Position numbers and translations under genes: made by a program
Shown here: in pieces, positions 1-6,915 of the stretch
How the letters are laid out: every line of letters begins with the position of its first letter
Position numbering within the stretch: the stretch's first letter is position 1
Origin: Acidimicrobiaceae bacterium
GTDB taxonomy: Bacteria > Actinomycetota > Acidimicrobiia > Acidimicrobiales > RAAP-2
Length of the DNA stretch: 12,645 nt
NCBI GenBank assembly: GCA_003133005.1
Contig: PKZI01000188.1
Coordinates: 7,373 to 20,017 of the forward strand
Direction: 5' to 3'
The notes under the pieces: model-generated
Seen by the model: only the letters and a program-made list of their open reading frames with translations
Told to the model about the DNA's origin: nothing
Databases searched by the model: none

Positions 1-43
1 CCGGCCAACCTTTCAAATCTCGGTACGACGAGTCTCAGCTGAC

Positions 44-688
44 GTGGCGGACCTGACCACCCACAAAGAGCCTCGTTGGCCCGCCTCGGTGGCGCTGCTC
101 GCGTGCGTGGGTCTTTACATTGTGTTGCCTAATCGCTTGGTGGAAGGTCCGCGCTGGTTGCTGCCCATCCTGGTCGCGCTCCCACTCATTCCACTGTCCA
201 CTCGCCGCCATCGTCGACCCGACGACGCCCAGTGGGTACGGGTGTTGTCGCTCACGTTGATCGGGTTGATGACGGTGGCGAACATTGTGTCGGTGGCGCT
301 GCTCGTGCATCACTTACTGGCGGGGAACGTGTCGCAAGGGCGGCGACTCATTTATTCCGCCGTGGAGGTGTGGCTCACGAATGTGATCGTCTTCGGTCTC
401 TGGTTTTGGGAGATTGATCGTGGCGGACCTCATCGGCGGGCCGGAGACGACACGCTGTGGCCCGACATACAGTTTCCACAGATGCAACAGTCGGGGCTTG
501 CGCCTAAGGGCTGGCACCCGCGATTCTTCGACTATCTCTATACGTCATTCGCCAACGGGACGAGCTTCGCTCCCGCCGACGCCATGCCCCTCACCTTGAT
601 CGCCAAGACGTTGTTCGTGACCGAGTCGCTGGTCTCGTTTGTGACGATCGCGGTCGTCGCCGCACGCGCCGTGAACATTCTGCGCTGA
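44..688 (+). CDS. Small multi-pass membrane protein, unknown function
   Basis: Integral membrane protein of 214 residues that I do not recognise with certainty. Hydrophobic segments lie near residues 14-29, 38-52, 66-92, 104-123 and 186-211, so four or five membrane helices are likely. A soluble stretch (about 125-160) precedes a conserved-looking block, FFDYLYTSFANGTSFAPAD (161-179), followed by MPLTLIAKTLF, the last helix and a terminal RAVNIL. This end resembles uncharacterised actinobacterial membrane proteins and is topologically reminiscent of DUF1345 proteins, whose last helices follow a similar aromatic DYLY-like motif; that link is inference. The start used is GTG at 44, with no clear Shine-Dalgarno. 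The frame is open to the left window edge, so a start upstream of the window is possible. It converges on the FAD oxidoreductase gene with one base between the two stop codons. No role is assigned. Confidence 0.75.
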   Translation: MADLTTHKEPRWPASVALLACVGLYIVLPNRLVEGPRWLLPILVALPLIPLSTRRHRRPDDAQWVRVLSLTLIGLMTVANIVSVALLVHHLLAGNVSQGRRLIYSAVEVWLTNVIVFGLWFWEIDRGGPHRRAGDDTLWPDIQFPQMQQSGLAPKGWHPRFFDYLYTSFANGTSFAPADAMPLTLIAKTLFVTESLVSFVTIAVVAARAVNILR

Positions 689-689
689 A

Positions 690-2081
690 TCATTCACCAA
701 GGAGTCGTTGGAGCAACGTACTCGCCCTCGAAGGTGCGGTGGCGTGTTCTTCCACGCGGTCCGCACGTGCGGCCAGCACGCGACCGGCGTTGATACCAAG
801 CCAGCGAGCAGGTTCGAGTTCCCACTTTCTTGGCTGATGTTGCACGAAAGGCAACACCACGTGGTCGGTCGTCGCTTCGGGCGCCGTGATTAAGTCAGCC
901 AATGCCGTGGCGCACACGTGGCTCAGCACAACGCCGTCACCGGTGTAGCCTCCCGCCGACGCAAGACCGGTGATCCGGTCCAAAGTGACCGAAGGTTCGC
1001 GATCGCGCGGGAGTGCGAGCGGCCCACCCCATTTATGGGTGATCGCACCCGTGAAGGTGGGGAAGAGCTCGCGGAGGGTATGTTCGAGCGCGAGGAATGT
1101 CTTGGAATTTAGGTCAAATCGTTCTTCGACGCTCGAGCCGAAATGGTACGGCGCCCCCCGCCCGCCAAAGGCGATGCGGTTGTCAGCGGTGCGTTGTCCA
1201 TAGATGATGGTGTGGCGACCGTCGGCGAACGTCTCGCAGTTTCCAAATCCCGCGTCGTGCCAGAACTCCTCGGATTGGGGTTCGGTCGCGATCATCAGTG
1301 AGTAAATGGGCACAACGCCTCGACGCTCACCGGGCAACGTTGGTGTAAAACCTTCGGTGGCGCGAACGACGACGTCAGCGCGTACGGTGCCGCCTACGCT
1401 CACGACGAGGGGACGGCGCGTTTCGGCGCCTTTTTCAATCTTGGTCACGGCAGTGTTCTCAAAGACTTGTGCTCCGAGACGTTCGACGACGTCGCTCAGT
1501 CCTCGGGCCAATCGCGCCGGATGCACGCGCGCACAATGGGGGGTGTAGGTCGCACCTTGTGCACCTGACACGTAGCCAAAGTCGTAGAGTTCAGTTTCGC
1601 CGAGCCATCGCACGTCACTTTCGCTCTGGCCTTTTTCGTGCGCTGCGTCGACTTCGTCGCGCAGACGAGATACTTGCAGGGGCGTTCTCGCGAACCTAAG
1701 CGAACCGCCCTTGACGAAATGTGCATCGATCGAATCTTCTTCCAGACTCGAACCAAGTTCGTCCACTGCGCGCTGCAAGAGTCGACGAAGGTGGTCGAAG
1801 GCACCACCGCCGTGGCGAGCGATCACTGCGTCGTCGCCTAGGGGATAGAGAGCGGATGCCCAGCCCCCGTTTCGACCTGACGCGCCGTAGCCACACACGG
1901 ATTTCTCGAGGATGGCGATGCGTACGTGAGGATCGCGGCGAAGGAGTTCACGCGCGGTCCACAGTCCGGTGTAGCCGCCGCCGATGATTGCGACGTCGAC
2001 GTCAATGTCGCCAGCGAGTTCGCGACGAGCGGTGACGTCATCATCGAGCGACGACCACCACAACGACGATGGTGGTTGCAC
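690..2081 (-). CDS. FAD-dependent oxidoreductase, DAO family (PuuB-like)
   Basis: Flavin amine/amino-acid oxidoreductase of 463 residues, a normal length for the D-amino-acid-oxidase (DAO) fold family. Near the N-terminus is the Rossmann FAD motif IIGGGYTGLWTA (32-43). It is followed by GYGASGRNGGW (64-74), the second dinucleotide-contact motif typical of gamma-glutamylputrescine oxidase (PuuB) and related amine oxidases. The C-terminal FAD contact GGYTGDGVVLS (377-387) is also present. Such enzymes oxidise a primary or secondary amine to an imine that hydrolyses to an aldehyde, with electrons going to oxygen or a carrier. The gene starts with GTG two bases after the aminotransferase stop (TAA-AC-GTG on the minus strand), so it is very probably translated from the same mRNA. 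The context suggests a polyamine or another amine feeding the same aldehyde pathway. No glutamylputrescine synthetase (PuuA) is in the window, so the true substrate is unknown. Confidence 0.88.
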   Translation of the reverse strand: MQPPSSLWWSSLDDDVTARRELAGDIDVDVAIIGGGYTGLWTARELLRRDPHVRIAILEKSVCGYGASGRNGGWASALYPLGDDAVIARHGGGAFDHLRRLLQRAVDELGSSLEEDSIDAHFVKGGSLRFARTPLQVSRLRDEVDAAHEKGQSESDVRWLGETELYDFGYVSGAQGATYTPHCARVHPARLARGLSDVVERLGAQVFENTAVTKIEKGAETRRPLVVSVGGTVRADVVVRATEGFTPTLPGERRGVVPIYSLMIATEPQSEEFWHDAGFGNCETFADGRHTIIYGQRTADNRIAFGGRGAPYHFGSSVEERFDLNSKTFLALEHTLRELFPTFTGAITHKWGGPLALPRDREPSVTLDRITGLASAGGYTGDGVVLSHVCATALADLITAPEATTDHVVLPFVQHQPRKWELEPARWLGINAGRVLAARADRVEEHATAPSRASTLLQRLLGE

Positions 2082-2083
2082 GT

Positions 2084-3514
2084 TTAGGCGAACGCGGCTG
2101 CTCCGGTGAAGACGTCGCGCAGGATTGAGACCATGAGGTCAATGTCCTCGCGCGTCGAGATCAGCGGCGGAGCCAGTTGCACGACGGGGTCGCCCCGGTC
2201 GTCTGATCGACAGATGAGACCACGGCGGAACATCTCAGGCGAGACGTACCCGCGCAGGAGTCGTTCGGCATCATCACCCGACCACGTTTCCTTGGTCTCT
2301 TGGTTCTTCACCAGTTCCACGCCCCAGAAGTAGCCTGCGCCGCGAACGTCGCCCACGATGGGCAGGTCCTTAAGCGAAAGGAGTTGGTCCCTGAAGTAGT
2401 CCTGATTCGCCAGTACGTTTTCGAGGATCTTCTCGTCCTCGATGATCTTGATACTGGCGAGCGCGACCGCGCACGAAACAGGATGTCCCGACCACGTAAA
2501 CCCGTGGACGAAAGAACTGTCGTCGTGCTGGAAGGGCTCAGCGATCCGGTCCGAGACGATCATGGCGCCTAGGGGCAGATAGCCCGCGGTGATGCCCTTG
2601 GCACAGGTGATGATGTCTGGAACGTAATCGAATTTGTCGCCGCCGAACCACGTGCCGAGACGTCCAAATGCACAGATGACGTCGTCAGAGACAAGAAGCA
2701 CGCCGTATCGATCACAGATCGCGCGCACCTCCTGCCAGTAGCCGGGCGGCGGGGTGAAGCACCCACCGGCGTTCTGGACGGGCTCGAGAAACACCGCCGC
2801 GACGGTCTCGGGACCTTCACGCAAAATTGCTTCCTCGATTTGACGTGCCGACCAAAGTCCGAACGCCTCGAAATCGTCGCCAAATTTCTCGGCGCGATAA
2901 AAATTGACCGCCGGCACTTTCACCGCGCCCGGAACGAGTGGCTCAAAGGGCTGGCGGTATCCTTCGAGCGAGGTGATGGTCAAGGCGCCCAACGTCGTGC
3001 CGTGATAGGCAATGTCGCGACTGATGACTTTGTAACGATCGGTGTCGCCCCGCATCTTGTGGTACTGGCGTGCGAGCTTCCACGCGCTTTCGTTCGCCTC
3101 TGCGCCGCCAGTCGTGAAAAAGACGCGGTTGAGATCGCCGGGAGCAAGGCTCGCTATTTTCTCGGCGAGTTCGATTGCGGTGGGATGCGCGTAGGTCCAC
3201 AAAGGAAAGAACGCCATGGTGTTCATCTGTTTGGCGGCCGCTTCGGTGATTTCAGTTCGACCGTGGCCGAGCATGTTAGTGAAAAGGCCAGAGAGTCCAT
3301 CGAAGTATTCGGTGCCGTTCGCGTCATAGACACGAGTACCTTCGCCGCGCACCATGATGGGGATCTCGCGGCTCTCGTTGTAGGCACCCATGCGCGACAT
3401 TTGAAGCCAAAGGTGACGTCGGGCGCGCTCCGAGTAGTCGTGACTCGCGGTCTTCTCATTGCTGACCGTAATACCGTCGGTATAGATTTCGTGGAGCGTC
3501 ACTTGGTCCCCCAT
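2084..3514 (-). CDS. Class III PLP aminotransferase (probable diamine:pyruvate transaminase)
   Basis: Fold-type I, class III omega-transaminase of 476 residues, full length. Visible landmarks are the phosphate-binding FFTTGGAEANES (132-143), YHGTT (170-174) next to the cofactor ring, FLEPVQ (242-247), SDDVICAFGRLG (276-287) with Asp277 expected to hold the pyridine nitrogen, and the Schiff-base lysine Lys306 in CAKGITAGYLPLGA. The family usually has Asp-Glu-Val where this protein has Asp-Asp-Val. Close relatives act as putrescine or omega-amino acid:pyruvate transaminases, and the neighbouring aminobutyraldehyde and alanine dehydrogenases support a diamine substrate with pyruvate as acceptor (inference). 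The ATG at 3514 overlaps the lrp gene by 16 bp and has no Shine-Dalgarno. A GTG at 3502 is a serious alternative: it shares a GTGA with the lrp stop and follows a GGGGGA run by four bases. Residue numbers count from 3514. Confidence 0.92.
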   Translation of the reverse strand: MGDQVTLHEIYTDGITVSNEKTASHDYSERARRHLWLQMSRMGAYNESREIPIMVRGEGTRVYDANGTEYFDGLSGLFTNMLGHGRTEITEAAAKQMNTMAFFPLWTYAHPTAIELAEKIASLAPGDLNRVFFTTGGAEANESAWKLARQYHKMRGDTDRYKVISRDIAYHGTTLGALTITSLEGYRQPFEPLVPGAVKVPAVNFYRAEKFGDDFEAFGLWSARQIEEAILREGPETVAAVFLEPVQNAGGCFTPPPGYWQEVRAICDRYGVLLVSDDVICAFGRLGTWFGGDKFDYVPDIITCAKGITAGYLPLGAMIVSDRIAEPFQHDDSSFVHGFTWSGHPVSCAVALASIKIIEDEKILENVLANQDYFRDQLLSLKDLPIVGDVRGAGYFWGVELVKNQETKETWSGDDAERLLRGYVSPEMFRRGLICRSDDRGDPVVQLAPPLISTREDIDLMVSILRDVFTGAAAFA

Positions 3515-4020
3515 GCGTAGGTTTGTTTCGCTAATTTCAAATACAGAAATGTCTCAACTTCGGTAACGCCGGGGATGCTGCGGATTGAATCGTTCAATAA
3601 GTGCACGAGGGCGTTGTCGTCTTCGGCAATGAGTTCGGCGATGATGTCAAAACTTCCCGCGGTCATGACGACGTAGTTGGCCTCTTCGATCGCCGCGATC
3701 TTGTCAGCGACGAGTCGGACGTCACCGTGGACGCGAATGCCTATCAGCGCTTCGCGGCCATAGCCCAATTGCAGCGGATCGGTAATTGCGACGATCTGCA
3801 TCACCCCGGCGTCGCGCAAGCGTTGGACCCGGCGGCGCACACCCGCTTCGGAGAGCCCGACGTCGTCGGCGATGGTGCCATAGGGCTTTCGACCGTCGCG
3901 TTGGAGGTGACCAATAATTTGTCGATCGAGGGCGTCGATGCCGTTTGAGCCCGAGACCAGCTCCAAGTTCGACCGCTCTGTGCTTTTGGAATTCTTTGGT
4001 TGAGGTTTTGTGCCTGGCAT
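3499..4020 (-). CDS. Lrp/AsnC-family transcriptional regulator
   Basis: Feast/famine-type DNA-binding regulator of 173 residues. A basic, disordered N-terminal tail (1-25) precedes a winged helix-turn-helix (about 29-75: IDALDRQIIGHLQRDGR, then DDVGLSEAGVRRRVQRL as recognition region). A C-terminal RAM domain (about 85-163) carries the GSFDIIAEL strand (122-130) that normally contributes to ligand binding and dimer contacts. I chose the ATG at 4020 because a GGGAG lies six bases upstream on the minus strand; the frame stays open to 4107, but that extension has no ribosome site and does not resemble the family. The gene heads an apparent operon with the aminotransferase and FAD oxidoreductase and faces patD across a 196-bp gap containing dyads. 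It is therefore likely to control both sides in response to an amine, amino acid or pathway intermediate (inference). Confidence 0.93.
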   Translation of the reverse strand: MPGTKPQPKNSKSTERSNLELVSGSNGIDALDRQIIGHLQRDGRKPYGTIADDVGLSEAGVRRRVQRLRDAGVMQIVAITDPLQLGYGREALIGIRVHGDVRLVADKIAAIEEANYVVMTAGSFDIIAELIAEDDNALVHLLNDSIRSIPGVTEVETFLYLKLAKQTYAWGTK

Positions 4021-4026
4021 CGGTAA

Positions 4027-4031
4027 CTCCC
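4027..4031 (-). promoter_or_regulatory. Ribosome binding site of the lrp gene
   Basis: The minus strand reads GGGAG, then six bases, then ATG at 4020. This site decides the start of the Lrp/AsnC gene, because the longer open frame reaching 4107 lacks any comparable signal. Confidence 0.75.
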
Positions 4032-4071
4032 TGCCCCGATTGCGCGAGGCAAAAGGGCTGCGGATAGAGAC

Positions 4072-4077
4072 AGTATA
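4072..4077 (-). promoter_or_regulatory. Candidate -10 element of the lrp operon
   Basis: The minus strand carries TATACT, five of six matches to TATAAT, about 50 bases before the lrp ATG. No good -35 sits 16-18 bases upstream; a TTGACG exists at 4102-4107 on the minus strand but is 24 bases away, too far for a standard sigma-70 promoter. An activator or a different start point may therefore be used. Confidence 0.4.
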
Positions 4078-4081
4078 TGGT

Positions 4082-4117
4082 GATTTAACGCCTAATAGAG
4101 GCGTCAATTGTTAAATC
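4082..4117. promoter_or_regulatory. Overlapping dyads, candidate Lrp-type operator
   Basis: Two inverted repeats overlap in the divergent gap. The outer one has perfect 8-bp arms, GATTTAAC (4082-4089) and GTTAAATC (4110-4117), separated by 20 bp. The inner one has perfect 6-bp arms, ACGCCT (4088-4093) and AGGCGT (4099-4104), around an A/T-rich AATAG. Lrp-family proteins bind 15-17 bp dyads with A/T-rich centres, often as several sites between divergent genes, so this is the best operator candidate for the adjacent regulator. It lies just upstream of the candidate lrp -10, which would suit autoregulation. Confidence 0.55.
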
Positions 4118-4118
4118 T

Positions 4119-4183
4119 GTGCTCTATTTCTCATCTTTCGTTTGCAAAAGCCTTTAATCCTCTGGCAGAGTGGCGAAGAGCAC
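4119..4183 (+). other. Possible structured leader upstream of patD
   Basis: GTGCTCT (4119-4125) and AGAGCAC (4177-4183) can pair over 7 bp. Between them are the palindrome TTTGCAAA (4141-4148) and a small stem CTCT-GGC-AGAG (4160-4170). If transcription of patD starts near 4110, its leader could fold here, ending shortly before the GGAGG. I found no convincing promoter for patD in this gap, and the structure matches no riboswitch class I know. Confidence 0.25.
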
Positions 4184-4205
4184 GGATGTCCACTATTCGA
4201 TGCCT

Positions 4206-4210
4206 GGAGG
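4206..4210 (+). promoter_or_regulatory. Ribosome binding site of patD
   Basis: A perfect GGAGG lies six bases before the ATG at 4217. It fixes the start there rather than at the in-frame TTG at 4142, which would add 25 residues that are not family-like. Confidence 0.85.
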
Positions 4211-4216
4211 ATTCGC

Positions 4217-5644
4217 ATGCGACGGTTGTCAAATTTCATTGGGGGCGAGTCGGTGGCGCCCAAGAGCGGCAAGTACGTCGAACTCATAAATCCGGCCACT
4301 GGTACACCGTTCGCCGAGATGCCGATCTCGAATGAGGCCGACGTCGACCACGCATTCGAAACCGCGGCCCAGGCCTTTAAGTCGTGGCGACGAACGACAC
4401 CGTCACAGCGCAGCCTCGCTCTCATAAAAATCGCCGACATTCTCGAGGCTCACGCCGACGAACTCGTCGCAGTCGAAGCGGAGAACTGCGGCAAGATCAT
4501 CGCGGTCACGTTAAGCGAAGAGATCCCTCCCATGATCGATCAGATTCGATTCTTCGCGGGCGCCGCGCGACTGCTGGAAGGACGCGGCGCGTCGGAGTAC
4601 ATGGAGGGCATGACGAGTTATGTGCGACGAGAACCCGTTGGTGTCTGCGCCGCAGTGACGCCATGGAACTATCCCATGATGATGGCGGTCTGGAAGTGGG
4701 CGCCCGCGATCGCAGCCGGCAACGCCATGGTGATAAAGCCAGGTGACTCAACGCCCGCGTCAACCTTGCTCATGGCCCAATTGATGAGTGAGGTGCTACC
4801 GGCGGGCGTGTTCAACGTGGTGTGTGGTGACCGAGATACGGGTCGTCTTCTTGTCGAGCACCCGACGCCCGCGATGGTATCGGTGACGGGTTCGGTACGA
4901 GCGGGCATGGAGGTCGCCGCGACGGCGTCAAAGACGTTAAAGCGCGTACACCTCGAATTGGGCGGCAAGGCACCCGTCGTGGTTTTTGACGACGTCGACA
5001 TTGCGGCGGCCGCGGAAGGAATCGCCATTGGCGGATACTTCAATGCGGGACAAGACTGCACGGCGGCGACGCGGGTGCTGGTCGGACCCAAGGTCTACGG
5101 CGATTTCGTTGACGCGCTCGCCGAACAAGCGAGAAACACCATCGTCGGGACTCCCGACAATGACGACGCCTTGTTCGGTCCGGTGAACAACGTGAACCAG
5201 TTCGAAAGGGTGAATGGAATTCTCGGGCGAAAGCCGAGTCACGCCTCGCTCGCCGCGGGTGGCGAAAGAGTGGGCGACACTGGTTACTTCATTGCTCCCA
5301 CGGTCGTAGCCGATCTCCATCAAGATGATGAGATGATCCAGAGCGAAATATTTGGTCCCGTTATCACCGTTCAAAAGTTCAGTGACGAAGCTGAGGCCCT
5401 GGAATGGGCAAACGGTGTCGAGTACGGACTCGCCTCATCGGTGTGGACCAACGACCACGGTCGCGCCATGCGTTTCACGCGTGACCTCGACTTCGGATGT
5501 GTGTGGGTAAATACGCACATCCCGATGGTCGCAGAGATGCCCCACGGAGGGTTCAAGCGTTCGGGATACGGCAAGGACCTCTCCGTGTACGGATTTGAGG
5601 ACTACACCAGGATTAAACACGTGATGCACAACATCGAGTTCTAA
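4217..5644 (+). CDS. patD: Gamma-aminobutyraldehyde dehydrogenase (PatD-like)
   Basis: NAD(P)-dependent aldehyde dehydrogenase of 475 residues, essentially the length of E. coli PatD (YdcW). It would oxidise 4-aminobutanal (1-pyrroline) to GABA in the cytoplasm. Catalytic landmarks are all present: Asn151 in VTPWNYP, the general base Glu247 in LELGGKAP, the nucleophile Cys281 in FNAGQDCTAATR, and Glu378 in EIFGP. Stretches such as EEIPPMIDQIRFFAGAARLL (101-120), the MPHGGFKRSGYGKD block near the C-terminus and the final FEDYTRIKHVM match the aminobutyraldehyde group more closely than general ALDHs. The start is the ATG at 4217 with a perfect GGAGG. The gene is divergent from lrp and is followed by ald after 68 bp on the same strand. 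With the transaminase it completes conversion of putrescine to GABA; a GABA transaminase and succinate-semialdehyde dehydrogenase are not in the window. A related omega-aminoaldehyde substrate remains possible. Confidence 0.92.
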   Translation: MRRLSNFIGGESVAPKSGKYVELINPATGTPFAEMPISNEADVDHAFETAAQAFKSWRRTTPSQRSLALIKIADILEAHADELVAVEAENCGKIIAVTLSEEIPPMIDQIRFFAGAARLLEGRGASEYMEGMTSYVRREPVGVCAAVTPWNYPMMMAVWKWAPAIAAGNAMVIKPGDSTPASTLLMAQLMSEVLPAGVFNVVCGDRDTGRLLVEHPTPAMVSVTGSVRAGMEVAATASKTLKRVHLELGGKAPVVVFDDVDIAAAAEGIAIGGYFNAGQDCTAATRVLVGPKVYGDFVDALAEQARNTIVGTPDNDDALFGPVNNVNQFERVNGILGRKPSHASLAAGGERVGDTGYFIAPTVVADLHQDDEMIQSEIFGPVITVQKFSDEAEALEWANGVEYGLASSVWTNDHGRAMRFTRDLDFGCVWVNTHIPMVAEMPHGGFKRSGYGKDLSVYGFEDYTRIKHVMHNIEF

Positions 5645-5712
5645 GCATGCCTACAACGGAATCGGAACGTGGGTTGAGATCGCGACAACATCGAATGAAA
5701 GGATGATCGTCA

Positions 5713-6831
5713 ATGTTCATCGGGGTACCGAAGGAAATTAAAAAGGACGAGAATCGAGTGTCCCTCACCCCTGCGGGTGCCAGAGAGCTCACCGGAGCTG
5801 GCCATCGGGTACTCGTCGAGAGCGGCGCGGGCGTGGGTTCGTCGATCAGCGATGACGACTTTTCCGCGAACGGCGCCACGATCATTTCGACCGCCGATGA
5901 AGTCTGGGCCGAAAGCGAACTCATTCTCAAGGTGAAAGAACCGGTGGGTGACGAATATCACCGACTGTCCGCGAGGAAGAATCAGGTTCTCTTTACGTAT
6001 TTGCACCTGGCTGCGTCACGCGAATGCACTGACGCACTCGTCGATGCCAAGAACGTCGCCATTGCCTACGAGACCGTGCGACTACGTGACAACTCTCTGC
6101 CGCTGCTCACGCCGATGAGCGAAGTGGCGGGCCGCATGGCACCACTCATGGGTGCGCACCATCTCATGCGTCCGGGTGGTGGGCGCGGGACGCTCATTGG
6201 TGGCGTACCGGGAGTCGTCGCGGCCAACGTCGTCGTCATCGGCGCGGGGGTCGCGGGTCTGGCGGCGGCGTCGATGGCGGTGGGACTTCACGCAAATGTC
6301 AAGGTGTTGGATCGCAATCTCGATCGGCTGCGTGACGTTGACATCCACTTTGATGGCAGGGTCCAGACCATTGCGTCGTCCACGTTGACGCTCGAAGAAG
6401 CGTGTTTGGATGCCGACATCGTCATTGGTGCGGTTCTCGTGGTGGGCGCCAAGGCGCCAAAACTGGTCTCGAACGATCTGGTGGCGCGAATGCGTCCCGG
6501 CTCGGTGTTGGTTGACATTTCGGTGGACCAAGGAGGTTGCTTCGAGGACACGCGGCCGACGACGCACTCCGAACCGACTTTCAAGGTTCACGAGTCAATT
6601 TTTTACTGCGTTGCCAATATGCCAGGAGCAGTTCCGCACACGTCAACGTACGCGCTCGCGAATGCGACGCTGCCCTACACACTCGAGCTGGCGCGCCATG
6701 GCTGGCGCGAAGCCGTGATTGCCGATGACGCGCTCGCCGAAGGTGTTAATGTCGTCGACGGCTCGGTGACCTATGGTCCGGTGGCCGACTCGCTTGGTTT
6801 GGCACTCACGCCGCTTCGCACGTTTCTTTGA
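5713..6831 (+). CDS. ald: Alanine dehydrogenase
   Basis: NAD-dependent L-alanine dehydrogenase of 372 residues, interconverting alanine and pyruvate plus ammonium. It is very similar in layout to mycobacterial Ald. Substrate and catalytic residues of the family are visible: Arg15, Lys75 in LKVKEP, His98 in TYLHLA, Asp272 in VDISVDQGG and Asn302 in ANMPGAVPHTSTYAL. The NAD-binding Rossmann motif is VVIGAGVAGLAA (174-185), with Asp200 at the end of the second strand favouring NAD over NADP. The start is ATG at 5713 behind GAAAGGA (5697-5703). It lies 68 bp behind patD with no obvious terminator or promoter between, so cotranscription is likely. In this setting it probably recycles the alanine made by the neighbouring transaminase back to pyruvate and releases ammonium (inference); alanine synthesis under reductive stress is the main alternative role known for the family. 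Confidence 0.95.
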   Translation: MFIGVPKEIKKDENRVSLTPAGARELTGAGHRVLVESGAGVGSSISDDDFSANGATIISTADEVWAESELILKVKEPVGDEYHRLSARKNQVLFTYLHLAASRECTDALVDAKNVAIAYETVRLRDNSLPLLTPMSEVAGRMAPLMGAHHLMRPGGGRGTLIGGVPGVVAANVVVIGAGVAGLAAASMAVGLHANVKVLDRNLDRLRDVDIHFDGRVQTIASSTLTLEEACLDADIVIGAVLVVGAKAPKLVSNDLVARMRPGSVLVDISVDQGGCFEDTRPTTHSEPTFKVHESIFYCVANMPGAVPHTSTYALANATLPYTLELARHGWREAVIADDALAEGVNVVDGSVTYGPVADSLGLALTPLRTFL

Positions 6832-6836
6832 TTCGA

Positions 6837-6855
6837 GAGGTAACGAAGTTGCCTC
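6837..6855 (+). terminator. Stem-loop after ald, possible terminator
   Basis: GAGGTAAC (6837-6844) and GTTGCCTC (6848-6855) form an 8-bp stem with one U-G wobble and a GAA loop, starting six bases after the ald stop. No T-tract follows, so it is not a classic intrinsic terminator. Such hairpins are often proposed as terminators or 3' end stabilisers in actinobacteria. It separates ald from the exporter gene. Confidence 0.4.
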
Positions 6856-6886
6856 GCCATCTTCAGCGCGCGTCACACGACCGTTT

Positions 6887-6892
6887 TAGAGT
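6887..6892 (+). promoter_or_regulatory. Candidate -10 element of the MFS exporter gene
   Basis: TAGAGT lies 23 bases before the ATG at 6916, leaving a short leader with a purine-rich ribosome site. The same hexamer stands at nearly the same distance before ileS at the other end of the window. The -35 region is weak. Confidence 0.4.
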
Positions 6893-6915
6893 TGGGCAAT
6901 TGACTAGGGAGGGCA

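Noticed and set aside
2840..3520. Open frame of 226 codons on the plus strand opposite the transaminase
   Set aside because: Antisense to conserved PLP-enzyme sequence; no recognisable domain, promoter or ribosome site.
4021..4107. N-terminal extension of the Lrp regulator by 29 residues
   Set aside because: No ribosome site; it would run through the candidate -10 and operator, and the ATG at 4020 has a good GGGAG.
4142..4216. N-terminal extension of PatD from a TTG start
   Set aside because: The ATG at 4217 has a perfect GGAGG at ideal spacing and gives the family's normal length; the extension overlaps the probable regulatory region.
5645..5712. Separate promoter or terminator between patD and ald
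   Set aside because: Only weak GTTG/CAAC pairing and no convincing -10/-35 or T-tract; cotranscription is the simpler reading.
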